From: Paludibacteraceae bacterium
Lineage (GTDB): Bacteria > Bacteroidota > Bacteroidia > Bacteroidales > Paludibacteraceae
Direction: 5' to 3'
NCBI GenBank assembly: GCA_017456885.1
Contig: JAFTIM010000002.1
Coordinates: 1-64,000 of the forward strand
Length of the DNA stretch: 64,000 bases
Translations under genes and position numbers: made by a program
Notes under the pieces: model-generated
What the model was told of the DNA's origin: nothing
Seen by the model: the letters and a program-made list of their open reading frames with translations, nothing else
Database searches by the model: none
Shown: piece by piece, positions 18,788-28,956 of the stretch
How positions within the stretch are numbered: the first letter of the stretch is position 1
Layout: each line of letters begins with the position of its first letter

Positions 18788-20353
18788 TTAATTAACTGCT
18801 ATACTTATTGGTGATAACTCACGAACAACACCATCAGGACCCTTCGCACGAATATCTTCTATTACCAAACGACTTCCACGTTTTTTACCTTTTATGACAG
18901 TCATTTGCGATGGAGTAATTTTATCTGTATTCGATGATACAGGAGTTACACCGCCTGTAGCATCTTGTGCATAAATAGTAAAACCTGTTACCGTAAAATT
19001 CGCTTTCAGCAAACCATCGGCATATTGTGCCAAAACTCGTTTTGAGTTCAGCAAATCGTTTCGCGTAGGTTGCTTATCTGTCGATGGGCAAAGATAGGTT
19101 TCTCCTTGTTTATCTGTATATACAAGGAATGCACTTGGGTTCGGCAAACGTAATGTTCTAAATACATGGCTACCCATCTTCTTCTTTCCTGATTCGGTCA
19201 TTGCATAAACGGTTAACTCTACGTTATCAGAAGAAGTCGGTTTACAGATCCATGCCTTTTCACGCCCCGTAGGTTTAGTCATTGTAGCACCTTTTGCCTC
19301 TACAATGATATTATCAGAAGATACTCCGGGGACAGCAATATTTAAACGATTCTCAAACCCTCGATATACAACATTCATATCTTCATTCGCAATTGTTGCA
19401 CTTGGTTCACCCACCGTATATGTACGCTCGAAAGGGAATCGTGTTGTATCACCGTCATTTGTTGGTAAGGCAATCTCTCCTGTATAAGTGTAAACACCTG
19501 GAGTATTGCATTGTACAGAATAGACATCGGTAGGCAACCTCTTCCCATTTACGAAATACAATGGTCGCTTTGTTGAATCTACAGCTGAAAGAAAAATTGT
19601 AGCATTGTAGGTTTCGCCTGTCATTATATAATCAGATACAGTAGCCACAAATGCACCAAGTTTGTTTACCCTAAAATCACCTGCATCCGTTTGCGACTTC
19701 AAGTGAGTAATTACTTCTAGCTCTGCCAAACGTACATCAGATTGTATTTTCGACAGCATCGTTACTGATGCAACCAATGGCATATGCTCAAACAACGAAT
19801 TTTGCCAAGGGACTTCTTCTCCATCATTATTAAATGATGGATCTGTAGAAAACATTTGACTAAACTCTTTTATCTTTGAAGAGTCTCCTGATACTTTCTC
19901 ACACAAAAATTTTCTAAAACCATCCATGTGTTCTTCAAGTATCACACCATTCCCATTTAAGATAGCATATTGTGCCCCTACATCAAGATTATCTTTCGCT
20001 TGTATGTTATCTACATCAGCGTCTTTCCCATCTGCAAGTTTTACAATATTTTCTTTAAAAACTTGCAAATAATTAAAAATGCTGTCAGCTGCTGTTTTCA
20101 CCATTAAGGCTTCTTCCAACCAATGCCCTACTTTTGTGGGGTTTATTTGCTTCATTGTCTCTAATTCAGAATAAACCATTCTGTTTCGATCCTCAGTTGC
20201 CACTATTGATTGAGAGATACTTTTATTAACTAATGTAAAACCATTCAAGATGTCAGCAGATACATTTAATGCCAACATCGCAGTTAACACCAAATACATC
20301 ATACCTATCATCTTCTGTCTCGGGGTCTCCGGACAATTAGCTGCTCCACTCAT
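18788..20353 (-). CDS. porM: Type IX secretion protein PorM/GldM
   Basis: Inner-membrane protein with one N-terminal transmembrane helix (M-M-Y-L-V-L-T-A-M-L-A-L-N-V-S-A near residues 18-33) and a long periplasmic arm of helical and Ig-like domains that links the motor to the PorK/N ring. The cytoplasmic start C-P-E-T-P-R-Q-K-M-I-G is diagnostic of GldM. Its length (521) is normal. In the well-studied systems GldL and GldM form the proton-motive-force-driven motor; here they are adjacent with a 31-nt spacer. Confidence 0.95.
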   Translation of the reverse strand: MSGAANCPETPRQKMIGMMYLVLTAMLALNVSADILNGFTLVNKSISQSIVATEDRNRMVYSELETMKQINPTKVGHWLEEALMVKTAADSIFNYLQVFKENIVKLADGKDADVDNIQAKDNLDVGAQYAILNGNGVILEEHMDGFRKFLCEKVSGDSSKIKEFSQMFSTDPSFNNDGEEVPWQNSLFEHMPLVASVTMLSKIQSDVRLAELEVITHLKSQTDAGDFRVNKLGAFVATVSDYIMTGETYNATIFLSAVDSTKRPLYFVNGKRLPTDVYSVQCNTPGVYTYTGEIALPTNDGDTTRFPFERTYTVGEPSATIANEDMNVVYRGFENRLNIAVPGVSSDNIIVEAKGATMTKPTGREKAWICKPTSSDNVELTVYAMTESGKKKMGSHVFRTLRLPNPSAFLVYTDKQGETYLCPSTDKQPTRNDLLNSKRVLAQYADGLLKANFTVTGFTIYAQDATGGVTPVSSNTDKITPSQMTVIKGKKRGSRLVIEDIRAKGPDGVVRELSPISIAVN

Positions 20354-20384
20354 ATTTTATACTCCTAATTTTCTAATTGAATTA

Positions 20385-21269
20385 TTAACTCAACGCATTT
20401 AACATATTCCCGTAAATACTATTCAAATTAGAAACTTTAGTATTTAAATCTTGGACTCCTTTATTAAAATTCTGTTCTTCTATCAATATTGAATCCAATA
20501 AAGTTTTTAACTGATTAACGTTGCTATTTACATTATCAATTGAAGAGGTCATATTTTTCATACCCTCATTTTGGGAAGAAACCACTTCCAACTGCCCTCT
20601 CAATTCGTTTAATTGTAATTCGTAAACGCCATTTATTGCTTCAAGATTTTTATTAACAACTTCTACTCGTGTCAAATAATCTTTCGTTTGAGCAACGACT
20701 TTTTCCATATCACCAGAAATACCATTATACGACGATGCCAATTTTTCACTCGAGGTATTTAACAATGATTGTGACTGAATGAATTTGTCTGTTTCAACAG
20801 AAGCTGTATCCATGCTTTTCTTTAAAGCATCCACCGAACCCACTACATCTGACAAAGAAGCTAACTTTTCAGCGGTTTTTGCTACAGATTGAACACCATC
20901 GGACAATTTTTTTGCATCTTCATCACTCAAAACTTGAGGTGTTGCCGACATTGTAGGCATCGTACCCGATACATCTGCAGATTGTTCTGCATTTTTTCTA
21001 AATTGAGGGAATACTTTATCCCAATGATATACTTCATGAGGTTTATCCAAACAACCGATCATAAACAAAATAGCCTCGGTACCCATACCTATACAAAGCA
21101 TCACACCTGCCCCGGGGAAGTGCATAATTTTAAATAATGCACCTATAATAACGATTGCAGCACCTACCGAGTAAACTCGACCTACCCACAATTTTACAGT
21201 ATCACTTGAATTCCACCAATCGAGAAAACTCATTTTTTCTTTTTTCATTGCATTTTTTTCTTTAGCCAT
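20385..21269 (-). CDS. porL: Type IX secretion motor protein PorL/GldL
   Basis: Inner-membrane stator-like motor protein. Two transmembrane helices lie near residues 28-75 (G-A-A-I-V-I-I-G-A-L-F-K-I-M-H-F-P-G and an M-L-C-I-G-M-G-T-E segment); the glutamate within the second hydrophobic stretch fits the proton-responsive acidic residue described for GldL. The remaining ~200 residues are a cytoplasmic coiled coil rich in S, N, Q and L. Start M-A-K-E-K is followed by the conserved F-L-D-W-W-N-S. Confidence 0.94.
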   Translation of the reverse strand: MAKEKNAMKKEKMSFLDWWNSSDTVKLWVGRVYSVGAAIVIIGALFKIMHFPGAGVMLCIGMGTEAILFMIGCLDKPHEVYHWDKVFPQFRKNAEQSADVSGTMPTMSATPQVLSDEDAKKLSDGVQSVAKTAEKLASLSDVVGSVDALKKSMDTASVETDKFIQSQSLLNTSSEKLASSYNGISGDMEKVVAQTKDYLTRVEVVNKNLEAINGVYELQLNELRGQLEVVSSQNEGMKNMTSSIDNVNSNVNQLKTLLDSILIEEQNFNKGVQDLNTKVSNLNSIYGNMLNALS

Positions 21270-21298
21270 AATTTTATTATTCTAATCCTTTTCTATTT

Positions 21299-22657
21299 TT
21301 AATCACCTATATAACTTCTGACACAACGGAATCCTATATACGAGCGTCTTTCGTATTGATATTCATAAGAACGTACTCCACATTGCAGATATACGCCAAT
21401 ATCTTTCCAAGAACCACCACGAATAACTTTCTGTTTCAATTTGTCGGGATCGGTTTCTTTTGCATTATACTCATAACTCGGGTTCAAATCATTCAAGAAT
21501 GTATTAGCCGAAGAATGGTATGCCGACGAAGTCCATTCAGAAACATTCCCTGCCATATCGAACAAGCCGAAGTCATTTGGAGCATATGTACCTACTCGTG
21601 CCGTCAGCAACGAGCCATCGACTGTATAATTACCTCTAAGTGGTTTAAAGTTCGCAAGAAAACATCCTTTTTTGGTTCTGATGTAATTTCCTCCCCAAGG
21701 ATAAAGAGCCACATTACGTCCACCACGTGCTGCATACTCCCATTCCGATTCGGTCGGCAGACGGTAATCGTGAATTTGTTGACGATTAGGAACCGAACCA
21801 TACAAACGTGTTCTCCAATCACAGAATGCTACAGCTTGTTCCCACGAAACACCCACTACAGGATATTCTCCATAACCCGGATGAGAAAAATACAATTTGA
21901 TATAAGGTTCGTTATAAGCAAACGAGAAATCCCTTCCCCAACAGATAGTATCAGGATAGATGTTGATAATCCGTCTCGAAAAGAACACCTTTCTACTGGT
22001 CAAAGGTTTTATATTGGTTTCATTAACAATACGACCATTCTCGTCGATATAAGCATTATCAACCCGAACTTTTGCATTCAAACGATAGCCATTAGTGCGA
22101 GGATCAAACTCATTGGCACGCTTATTTATCTCATCATAGTTTCTATAAGTATATTGATAAACCAACTTCGAAGCATCAAGACCGTGATCTTCTTCGTAAA
22201 ACATACTATCTATAATGGTAGCTACCTCCTCGAATTTCGGATCTTTTTTGCTCGCTCCCCATGGTATTTTAGCTTTCCAATTCAAAACAGGAATCGAATC
22301 ATCTTCAGTACCCGGCAAAAAATAAGTTTGAGGATCGATTGCTCCTAATTTTCTCATCAAAACAGAGTCTCTCACCCAATGTACAAACTGACGATACTCT
22401 CCATTTGTAATTTCGGTTTCATCCATCCAAAACGCATCTACTGAAACGGTTTTTGGTTGTGTCTGAATAGCCCAAGTTGCCGATTGGTCATTCGGACCCA
22501 TCACAAAAGAGCCTTTCTTAACAAATGTCATCCCATAAGGTGCTGTTTCGTCCCATGACTTCTGATACACCCCAACCAATTCACCTTTTGGTTGAGAACA
22601 ACCAATCATTAGAAGTGCCATTGCAATAAATGCAGAAACAAACAATTGTTTTCTCAT
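21299..22657 (-). CDS. porK: Type IX secretion lipoprotein PorK/GldK
   Basis: Outer-membrane-anchored lipoprotein that builds the periplasmic T9SS ring with PorN. The lipobox is L-L-M-I-G-C with C20 as the lipid site. The body is a formylglycine-generating-enzyme-like fold (M-D-E-T-E-I-T-N-G-E-Y near residue 80; R-L-P-T-E-S-E-W-E-Y-A-A-R-G-G; D-M-A-G-N-V-S-E-W; V-I-R-G-G-S-W), as in all GldK proteins, where the fold is structural rather than enzymatic. The insertion between residues 110 and 260 is family-typical. Confidence 0.95.
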   Translation of the reverse strand: MRKQLFVSAFIAMALLMIGCSQPKGELVGVYQKSWDETAPYGMTFVKKGSFVMGPNDQSATWAIQTQPKTVSVDAFWMDETEITNGEYRQFVHWVRDSVLMRKLGAIDPQTYFLPGTEDDSIPVLNWKAKIPWGASKKDPKFEEVATIIDSMFYEEDHGLDASKLVYQYTYRNYDEINKRANEFDPRTNGYRLNAKVRVDNAYIDENGRIVNETNIKPLTSRKVFFSRRIINIYPDTICWGRDFSFAYNEPYIKLYFSHPGYGEYPVVGVSWEQAVAFCDWRTRLYGSVPNRQQIHDYRLPTESEWEYAARGGRNVALYPWGGNYIRTKKGCFLANFKPLRGNYTVDGSLLTARVGTYAPNDFGLFDMAGNVSEWTSSAYHSSANTFLNDLNPSYEYNAKETDPDKLKQKVIRGGSWKDIGVYLQCGVRSYEYQYERRSYIGFRCVRSYIGD

Positions 22658-22685
22658 AGTTTATGTTATTATAATAATTAAAAAA

Positions 22686-23648
22686 TCACAAAAATCTAAC
22701 ACTCTTATATTTACTACTCTTTTTCTCTATATTAAGTTTAAATTCATAAGAAAGGAACAACTCATGAGAGCCCGAACTTGCTTTTATAATTTTTGAAGTA
22801 GGTAAATCGTAAGAATATCCTATTCTCAAACCATTCAAAACTCGCAAACCCGCCAACACACTAACCGCGTCTTGTATCCGATAAGAAAGTCCCCACCAAA
22901 ATTTAGTTTTATACTCCATCGTCAGATTTACATCCATTTGCCAACTAATAAAATCCGTTTTAACCAATAAAGATGGTTTTATCGTATAATTCGGATTTGG
23001 TAGTTTAAATTTATATCCTCCAGAAACCAAATAGGTCCTCGAAAGATAAAATTCGGATTTTTCACCCCATTCTATTGTTGGTTTCGTCAGATGAAGTATC
23101 GAAAAACTTACATCAAAATCAGGATGAGAATAATAAATCCCTAAATCCATATCAAAACCGATATCCGATTGTTTCGAATTCGGTATTTCCAAATCATTCT
23201 GATTATGATAAGAACCTCCCGACGGGATATATGCACTATCACCTTTGATAGTCATATTCGTAAAACCCAAACTTGTTCCAATACTTAAAAAGCCTTCTCC
23301 GATTTTTTGTTTGTAAGCATACATAAACCCGACTCGCTGGTTCACGAACAATCCAAAAGCATCGTTTTGGAAATGAATCCCCACAGCATGATGTGTGTTT
23401 TTTATTTGGAACGGAACTTCCACCAAAAAATCTGTTGTAGAAGGAGCGTTTTTTATTCCAACCCATTGCAAACGCTGCATTCCAAAAATTTTCATCATCT
23501 GCTGTTCTCCTATAGCGGCAGGGTTATAGCCTTGTACATTAAACATAAACTGTGTTACCTGTGCATCAAATTGTGCAAAAACTAACACCGGAGAACTGAG
23601 CAATACGCCTATTGCCAAACACTTTAAAACATCTCTTAATATTTTCAA
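22686..23648 (-). CDS. porP: Type IX secretion protein PorP/SprF
   Basis: Outer-membrane beta-barrel of the PorP/SprF family, first gene of porPKLMN. Signal peptide 1-25 (ending L-V-F-A-Q), then the conserved N-P-A-A-I-G-E motif near residue 40 and alternating strands. It ends with a longer hydrophilic tail than average but the family pattern L-F-L-S-Y-E-F-K-L-N is present. The gene order is identical to that reported in Porphyromonas gingivalis. A promoter is expected upstream, but I see no exact TAnnTTTG box in the 73-nt gap. Confidence 0.93.
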   Translation of the reverse strand: MKILRDVLKCLAIGVLLSSPVLVFAQFDAQVTQFMFNVQGYNPAAIGEQQMMKIFGMQRLQWVGIKNAPSTTDFLVEVPFQIKNTHHAVGIHFQNDAFGLFVNQRVGFMYAYKQKIGEGFLSIGTSLGFTNMTIKGDSAYIPSGGSYHNQNDLEIPNSKQSDIGFDMDLGIYYSHPDFDVSFSILHLTKPTIEWGEKSEFYLSRTYLVSGGYKFKLPNPNYTIKPSLLVKTDFISWQMDVNLTMEYKTKFWWGLSYRIQDAVSVLAGLRVLNGLRIGYSYDLPTSKIIKASSGSHELFLSYEFKLNIEKKSSKYKSVRFL

Positions 23649-23721
23649 AGCACTATCATCTTATTTTTACAAAAAAAACGTAAATATTCAAATAATAGTA
23701 TAACTTTCAATATTAAAAAGA

Positions 23722-23943
23722 TCAATATTCCTCTTCATTAAAGAAGAAATCCTCTTTACTCGGATAATCCGGCCATATATCTTCTATGCTCGAATATATA
23801 TCACCTTCATCTTCTATTTCTTGAAGATTCTCTATTACCTCTAATGGCGCTCCCGAACGCATTGCGTAGTCAATCAACTCATCTTTTGTAGCTGGCCAAG
23901 GAGCATCTTCCAGTTTTGAAGCTAATTCTAAAGTCCAATACAT
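23722..23943 (-). CDS. DUF2795 domain protein
   Basis: Short acidic protein of 73 residues, M-Y-W-T-L-E-L-A-S-K-L-E-D-A-P-W-P at its N-terminus, matching the conserved Bacteroidales DUF2795 family as I remember it. The ATG at 23943 is used; an upstream TTG is less likely. Function unknown in the literature I know. It stands alone between the T9SS operon and the adenosyltransferase gene, with its own promoter box. Confidence 0.85.
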   Translation of the reverse strand: MYWTLELASKLEDAPWPATKDELIDYAMRSGAPLEVIENLQEIEDEGDIYSSIEDIWPDYPSKEDFFFNEEEY

Positions 23944-23983
23944 AATAAAACCTTTATTATAACCTTTCAACTTTATTTAGTCG

Positions 23984-23991
23984 CAAAGATA
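23984..23991 (-). promoter_or_regulatory. -7 box of the DUF2795 gene
   Basis: Minus-strand TATCTTTG, 40 nt before the ATG. Confidence 0.5.
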
Positions 23992-24040
23992 AAAAATCTT
24001 TATTAAATAATCTTTTTTTACTATTTTTTTCTAAAAATAA

Positions 24041-24553
24041 TTAAAACTCCATAATACGCGCCAATACAAAAAGATAATCAGACAATCTGTTTATGTATTT
24101 TTTTATCTCAACAGATACCGGGACTACCTTGTCTAAAGCATATATCTGACGCTCGGCACGCCTTGTTATCGAACGACATACATGGCACAATGCCGATATA
24201 CGATTTTCTCCTGGTACAACGAAAATTGACAAGCGAGGTAGTTTCTCTTCAATCTCATCTATCGCTTTTTCTATCAAAGCAACTTCCCTATCGTCAAACT
24301 GTAACGAAGCAGACAATTTACTTTTCGTTATATCGGTAGCCAAATACCCACCTATAACAAACATATTGTGCTGTATATGCAAAATGAATTGTTGGAATTT
24401 ATCATTATTCATTTCCGCCCGTAACAATCCTAAAAATGAGTTCAACTCATCGATTGTTCCATAAGCGTCTAAACGAATATCCGATTTTGATATTCGCACG
24501 CCTCCAACCAAAGAGGTTGTACCGGCATCACCTGTTTTCGTATAAATTTTCAT
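24041..24553 (-). CDS. Cob(I)alamin adenosyltransferase, PduO type
   Basis: Transfers the adenosyl group of ATP to cob(I)alamin, making coenzyme B12. N-terminal ATP-binding motif T-K-T-G-D-A-G-T-T-S-L (residues 5-15) and the conserved R-S-I-T-R-R-A-E-R-Q near residue 130 define the PduO/CobO2 class. The ATG at 24553 shares its A with the stop of the preceding methyltransferase gene (TGATG), indicating translational coupling. No other B12 gene is in the window. Confidence 0.95.
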   Translation of the reverse strand: MKIYTKTGDAGTTSLVGGVRISKSDIRLDAYGTIDELNSFLGLLRAEMNNDKFQQFILHIQHNMFVIGGYLATDITKSKLSASLQFDDREVALIEKAIDEIEEKLPRLSIFVVPGENRISALCHVCRSITRRAERQIYALDKVVPVSVEIKKYINRLSDYLFVLARIMEF

Positions 24554-25332
24554 CAAAAGGCAACTATATAATCTTGTTTAGGTAAATCGTCATTAAAGAA
24601 CGCCAGCCCAAAATGATACAAATCTATTGAAAGATGTACTTTCCTATTTGTTTTTATGTCATTCCAAGCACTCTCCATCTCCTGCGAATAATGAATATCA
24701 TCGAAAACAAAAATAGTTTTTTTGTTCGTTTTCTGCAAACATTTATCAAAGTACCTTAATGTTGCTTCTTTTGTATGATTTGCATCAAAATAGACGAAAT
24801 CAAGTGTAGGCATCTCCAACAATATCGTATCAATGGAATTATCTATATTGTCGTTGACAACCGTTACATTTGTAATTCCCTGTTGTTTAAAGTTCTGTTT
24901 CGCTATATCGCAAAGCGACTTACTACCTTCGATTGTAACAACGTGAGCCTTTGACGAAGGTATCGCCAAATACATAGTAGAGATGCCAAGCGACGTCCCT
25001 AACTCCAAAATATTATTAGGATTAAAACGATTCACCAATCGGAATAACAATTGTCCGAATTTAGCAGTTTCCAAAGAGCATTTTGCAATGTCTGCCACAC
25101 AATTTTTTTGTTTGTTGCCTGTCCCATAATCTGTCAGACGCACTACTGCTTTATTTTGCAACATTTTTTTTCGAATCCGTTCTATCGATTCATAGGCATA
25201 AAACGGATACTTTTCAAAAATCACAAAGTTCAACAAATGAAATACAAAAGGAGAATGTACACCAAACCCCTTACGATGACGTGCAGTAAAAACATATTTC
25301 AACCGACTTTTTATGTAAAACCAAAGATTCAT
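24553..25332 (-). CDS. SAM-dependent O-methyltransferase-like protein
   Basis: Class I methyltransferase, 259 residues. The SAM-binding motif is I-L-E-L-G-T-S-L-G-I-S-T near residue 115, followed by the acidic strand end V-V-T-I-E-G and a D-F-V-Y-F-D-A-N-H motif resembling the metal-site region of O-methyltransferases of the class-24 family. The N-terminal 60 residues are basic (R-K-G-F-G-V-H-S-P-F-V-F). Substrate unknown. It overlaps the clpX stop by one base (TAATG) and the downstream gene by one base. Confidence 0.82.
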   Translation of the reverse strand: MNLWFYIKSRLKYVFTARHRKGFGVHSPFVFHLLNFVIFEKYPFYAYESIERIRKKMLQNKAVVRLTDYGTGNKQKNCVADIAKCSLETAKFGQLLFRLVNRFNPNNILELGTSLGISTMYLAIPSSKAHVVTIEGSKSLCDIAKQNFKQQGITNVTVVNDNIDNSIDTILLEMPTLDFVYFDANHTKEATLRYFDKCLQKTNKKTIFVFDDIHYSQEMESAWNDIKTNRKVHLSIDLYHFGLAFFNDDLPKQDYIVAF

Positions 25333-26561
25333 TAAACGATATGATTCATTTTATTTACGCGTTCTTTGGCATAAGTCAGTTCCACTTTCAGTTGTCCGGT
25401 TTGTTCCGAAGGCGTTTCAAACATTAAATCCGTCATGATTGTTTCTGTAATCGAACGTAAACCGCGAGCACCAAGTTTAAACTCTATTGCTTTATCAACT
25501 ATAAAATCAAGAACCTCATCGGAAAATATAAGTTCGACTCCATCCATTTCAAACAATTTCACATATTGTTTGATAATAGAATTTTTAGGTTCGGTAAGTA
25601 TCCTGCGTAACGCTTGCCTATCCAACGGATTTAAATAAGTCAAAATCGGTAATCGACCAATTATTTCGGGAATCAAACCAAAACTTTTCAAGTCCTGAGG
25701 AGAGATATACTGAATCAGTTTATCTTTATCTATATGTGCATTTTTTTGCAAAGAGCCATATCCAACCACTTTTGTATTTAGGCGTTGGGCTATTTTTCGT
25801 TCAATTCCATCGAAAGCACCTCCACAAATAAACAAGATATTTTTTGTGTCAACAGCAATCATCTTCTGTTCAGGATGCTTTCTGCCTCCTTGAGGAGGGA
25901 CATTAACAACCGAACCCTCAAGCAATTTCAACAATCCTTGCTGTACACCTTCTCCCGAAACATCACGAGTTATTGACGGATTGTCTCCCTTACGAGCTAT
26001 TTTGTCTATCTCGTCAATAAAAACGATTCCCTTTTCGGTTTTTTTTACATCATAATCAGCCACTTGCAACAATCGGGTCAAAATGCTTTCAATATCCTCT
26101 CCCACATAACCAGCTTCCGTCAAAACTGTAGCATCTACAATCGTAAACGGAACATTCAAAAGCCTTGCAATAGTTTTTGCCAACAATGTTTTTCCGGTTC
26201 CCGTCGAGCCAACCATAATAATGTTCGATTTTTCTATTTCCACATCATTATCGTCTTTTTTCTGTAAAATCCGTTTATAATGATTGTAAACAGATACCGA
26301 AAGATACTTCTTTGCCTCGTCTTGACCTATTACATATTGATCCAAAAAGGTTTTTATCTCCTTTGGTTTCGGCAATTTATTTTTATCCAAGTCGATATTC
26401 TCCGTAGCAGAGTTTGTTGATGCGCTGACAATCATTTCGTGTGCCGTTTCAACACAATCGGCACAAACATATCCCTGCATACCGGTAAATAAGAAAACCT
26501 GACTTCCAGAACGTCCGCAAAGGCAGCAACAAGGTTCGTTATTTTTTTTTTGCTTTGCCAT
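25332..26561 (-). CDS. clpX: ATP-dependent Clp protease ATP-binding subunit ClpX
   Basis: AAA+ unfoldase that feeds substrates to ClpP. The N-terminal zinc-binding domain has C-L-C-G and V-C-A-D-C, with Cys at about residues 12, 15, 33 and 36. Walker A G-S-T-G-T-G-K-T near 117, Walker B V-F-I-D-E-I-D-K, the [19 protein letters not shown] pore-region stretch and sensor 2 G-A-R-G-L-R follow. The IGF-type loop for ClpP docking reads I-E-R-K-I-A-Q-R-L with L-N around residue 260. It starts 2 nt after clpP. Confidence 0.97.
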   Translation of the reverse strand: MAKQKKNNEPCCCLCGRSGSQVFLFTGMQGYVCADCVETAHEMIVSASTNSATENIDLDKNKLPKPKEIKTFLDQYVIGQDEAKKYLSVSVYNHYKRILQKKDDNDVEIEKSNIIMVGSTGTGKTLLAKTIARLLNVPFTIVDATVLTEAGYVGEDIESILTRLLQVADYDVKKTEKGIVFIDEIDKIARKGDNPSITRDVSGEGVQQGLLKLLEGSVVNVPPQGGRKHPEQKMIAVDTKNILFICGGAFDGIERKIAQRLNTKVVGYGSLQKNAHIDKDKLIQYISPQDLKSFGLIPEIIGRLPILTYLNPLDRQALRRILTEPKNSIIKQYVKLFEMDGVELIFSDEVLDFIVDKAIEFKLGARGLRSITETIMTDLMFETPSEQTGQLKVELTYAKERVNKMNHIV

Positions 26562-26563
26562 CT

Positions 26564-27253
26564 TTATTTTTTATCTCGAATCAATAAATTATCTATCATG
26601 CCGTACTCCAATGCTTCCTGCGAGGTCATCCAATAATCCCGATCCGAATCTTTCTCTATGCGCTCATAAGTATTGCCCGAGTGGTCGGCTATAATTTGGT
26701 ACAATTCTTTTTTCAGTTTCAATATCTCACGAGCTGTGATTTCTATATCCGAAGCCTGACCATTGACTCCACCCAATGGTTGATGTATCATCACGCGCGA
26801 ATGTTTCAATGCCGAGCGTTTGCCCTTTTTGCCAGCGACGAGCAAAACGGCACCCATCGAGGCTGCCATTCCCGTGCAGATAGTTGCCACATCGCTCTGT
26901 ATGTACTGCATCGTATCGTAAATGCCTAACCCTGCATACACAGAACCTCCGGGTGTATTTAAGTAGATGGAAATATCCTTACCCGGGTCCGACGAATCCA
27001 AAAAAAGCAATTGAGCCTGAATAACATTCGCCACATAATCGTCAATCGGCGATCCAAGAAAAATAATTCTGTCCATCATCAACCGCGAAAAAACATCCAT
27101 TTGAGTAACATTCAACTGGCGTTCTTCCAATATCGACGGAGAAATATAACCGCCTCCTTGAGAAGCCGACACAAAATTCATATACTTTTCCAATGCCAAA
27201 GCATTCATATTCAAATGCTTGGTTGCATAATTTTTAAATTCATTCACATTCAT
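26564..27253 (-). CDS. clpP: ATP-dependent Clp protease proteolytic subunit ClpP
   Basis: Serine protease that assembles as a tetradecamer with ClpX. Catalytic serine in G-M-A-A-S-M-G-A-V near residue 130, histidine in M-I-H-Q-P-L-G-G near 155 and the aspartate further on in the D-R-D-Y-W-M-T region. The 229-residue length includes an N-terminal extension of about 25 residues relative to E. coli ClpP, common in Bacteroidales. It is 8 nt downstream of the C69 dipeptidase gene. Confidence 0.96.
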   Translation of the reverse strand: MNVNEFKNYATKHLNMNALALEKYMNFVSASQGGGYISPSILEERQLNVTQMDVFSRLMMDRIIFLGSPIDDYVANVIQAQLLFLDSSDPGKDISIYLNTPGGSVYAGLGIYDTMQYIQSDVATICTGMAASMGAVLLVAGKKGKRSALKHSRVMIHQPLGGVNGQASDIEITAREILKLKKELYQIIADHSGNTYERIEKDSDRDYWMTSQEALEYGMIDNLLIRDKK

Positions 27254-27261
27254 ACCTATTT

Positions 27262-28956
27262 CTATTTTCTATTACTTATTTCTTCTTGTGATTTATAACG
27301 AAAGCGCTCGGGATTTTCATTCACAATTTGTCGATTATAACTTTCCTTATACCCCGGTCGCACTACCGAAGGCGGAATATGCCTTTCGTTTTTTATAAAT
27401 CTTTTATCCTTTTCCAATTTAATCACGCCATCTAAATATTTCACCATTAAATACTCACCCAATTTTTTACGGGAAAGGGTCGATTCTTCGGCTTGTGTAT
27501 TTGAAAACGCTGTCAAATATTTCACCGCTGCACTTTTGTCGTCAGCAAAAAGTTTTACAGCTTCCTCATCTGTCTTCCGAACAAGCGATTCAAAGCGAAC
27601 GGTCCAATTTCTCTGTTCCTCACGTATTTCCGGCAACATATCCGAATAATGCGGGTATGCCATATTTGCAACCCAATTATAAATCCAAAAAGCGGAAGTC
27701 CACGAAAAATCCAACAATGAGCCATTGTTTATATCAAAACATTGAGGAATGGCTGTTATGCCACAATACATCGGAACATACACATTAAACGTTGCATCAT
27801 CAACGCCGAACCACAAAATGCCGCCAATAGGATTCGGAAGCCAACTTCTCATCTGTCCCACAAAAGAGAATCCTGTTTGTTGTGTTGCAATAGGTCGCTC
27901 ATGAAAATATTCAACACTGTCCACCTCCCATGTCAGCGGACTCCGCCGAAATGGGGAACCGGAGCATCCCGCACCCAACCCCTTTGTCATATCAAGAGGA
28001 GTACCCTCGTAATGGTCGCGCATATAGGCTTGTACGAATTCACACGACAACTTTTCTTGAGGTTTCACCCACAATGGCATCCGCTGTTTCGTTTCTCCGT
28101 TGATGTAAGATATGTACGAATCTGTTGCAGGATCGATTTTTCTAAAAAAAGCCCAAACTCGTGCCTCACAAAAACGTATTCCACCAAAATCCAAAGGATT
28201 ATACACATCAGAAAAACTAAACTCCGCATCTTTATCCGTAAAATAACCTCGTTTTCGTGCAAATGTTATCACATCTGGTGCATAAAGCACATTTTCTTTA
28301 TCCGAAAAATCGATAGTGGTTATTCGTGCCTGATTGGCATGAGCGGAAACACAATCGTCAGGGATTCGTACTGCAACCCAAACGGCTCCTTTGTTTTTAT
28401 TTATCCATCTACCTTTTTTATCTTTCTTTAAATCGACGCCTTTACCTATCATTTCAAGAATCCAAACCTCATTAGGGTCGGCAATAGAGAACGACTCGCC
28501 TTCGCTCGCATAACCATACTCTTGCACTAAAGACGTCATAACGTCAATGGCTTCACGAGCATTTTTTGCACGCTGTAACGTGATGTAAATCAAACTCCCA
28601 TAGTCTAAAACGGCCGTTGTATCAACCAACTCCGAACGACCGCCAAAAGTGGTTTCCGCAATACACAACTGATATTCGTTCATATTTCCTACCACATTGT
28701 AGGTATGTGCCACTTGTGCTATTTCACCCATATATTTCCCCGTATCCCATTCATATACAGAGAGCATCGTATTGGGCTCGTAGTCGGCTGCCGGATAGTG
28801 ATACAACGCTCCATACAGCATATACGAATCGGCTGAATAGGACACCAAGGTAGAACCATCAGTCGTTGCATTTTTGCCTACCAGAAAGTTGGTACAAGGT
28901 TTTGCAACTGAAAGAAAAAACAACAAAAAAAGTGGGATTAAAACGTACTTTTTCAT
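27262..28956 (-). CDS. C69 family dipeptidase
   Basis: Secreted N-terminal-nucleophile peptidase of the PepD/C69 family, 564 residues. A signal segment (1-20) is followed by A-K-P-C-T-N-F-L; the cysteine at 21 is the expected nucleophile exposed by processing. Conserved blocks D-G-S-T-L-V-S-Y-S-A-D, E-T-T-F-G-G-R and G-E-S-F-S-I-A-D-P-N-E-V-W-I-L-E are present. It likely hydrolyses dipeptides imported from protein degradation. It is the first gene of a dense minus-strand run through clpPX to the adenosyltransferase. Confidence 0.93.
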   Translation of the reverse strand: MKKYVLIPLFLLFFLSVAKPCTNFLVGKNATTDGSTLVSYSADSYMLYGALYHYPAADYEPNTMLSVYEWDTGKYMGEIAQVAHTYNVVGNMNEYQLCIAETTFGGRSELVDTTAVLDYGSLIYITLQRAKNAREAIDVMTSLVQEYGYASEGESFSIADPNEVWILEMIGKGVDLKKDKKGRWINKNKGAVWVAVRIPDDCVSAHANQARITTIDFSDKENVLYAPDVITFARKRGYFTDKDAEFSFSDVYNPLDFGGIRFCEARVWAFFRKIDPATDSYISYINGETKQRMPLWVKPQEKLSCEFVQAYMRDHYEGTPLDMTKGLGAGCSGSPFRRSPLTWEVDSVEYFHERPIATQQTGFSFVGQMRSWLPNPIGGILWFGVDDATFNVYVPMYCGITAIPQCFDINNGSLLDFSWTSAFWIYNWVANMAYPHYSDMLPEIREEQRNWTVRFESLVRKTDEEAVKLFADDKSAAVKYLTAFSNTQAEESTLSRKKLGEYLMVKYLDGVIKLEKDKRFIKNERHIPPSVVRPGYKESYNRQIVNENPERFRYKSQEEISNRK

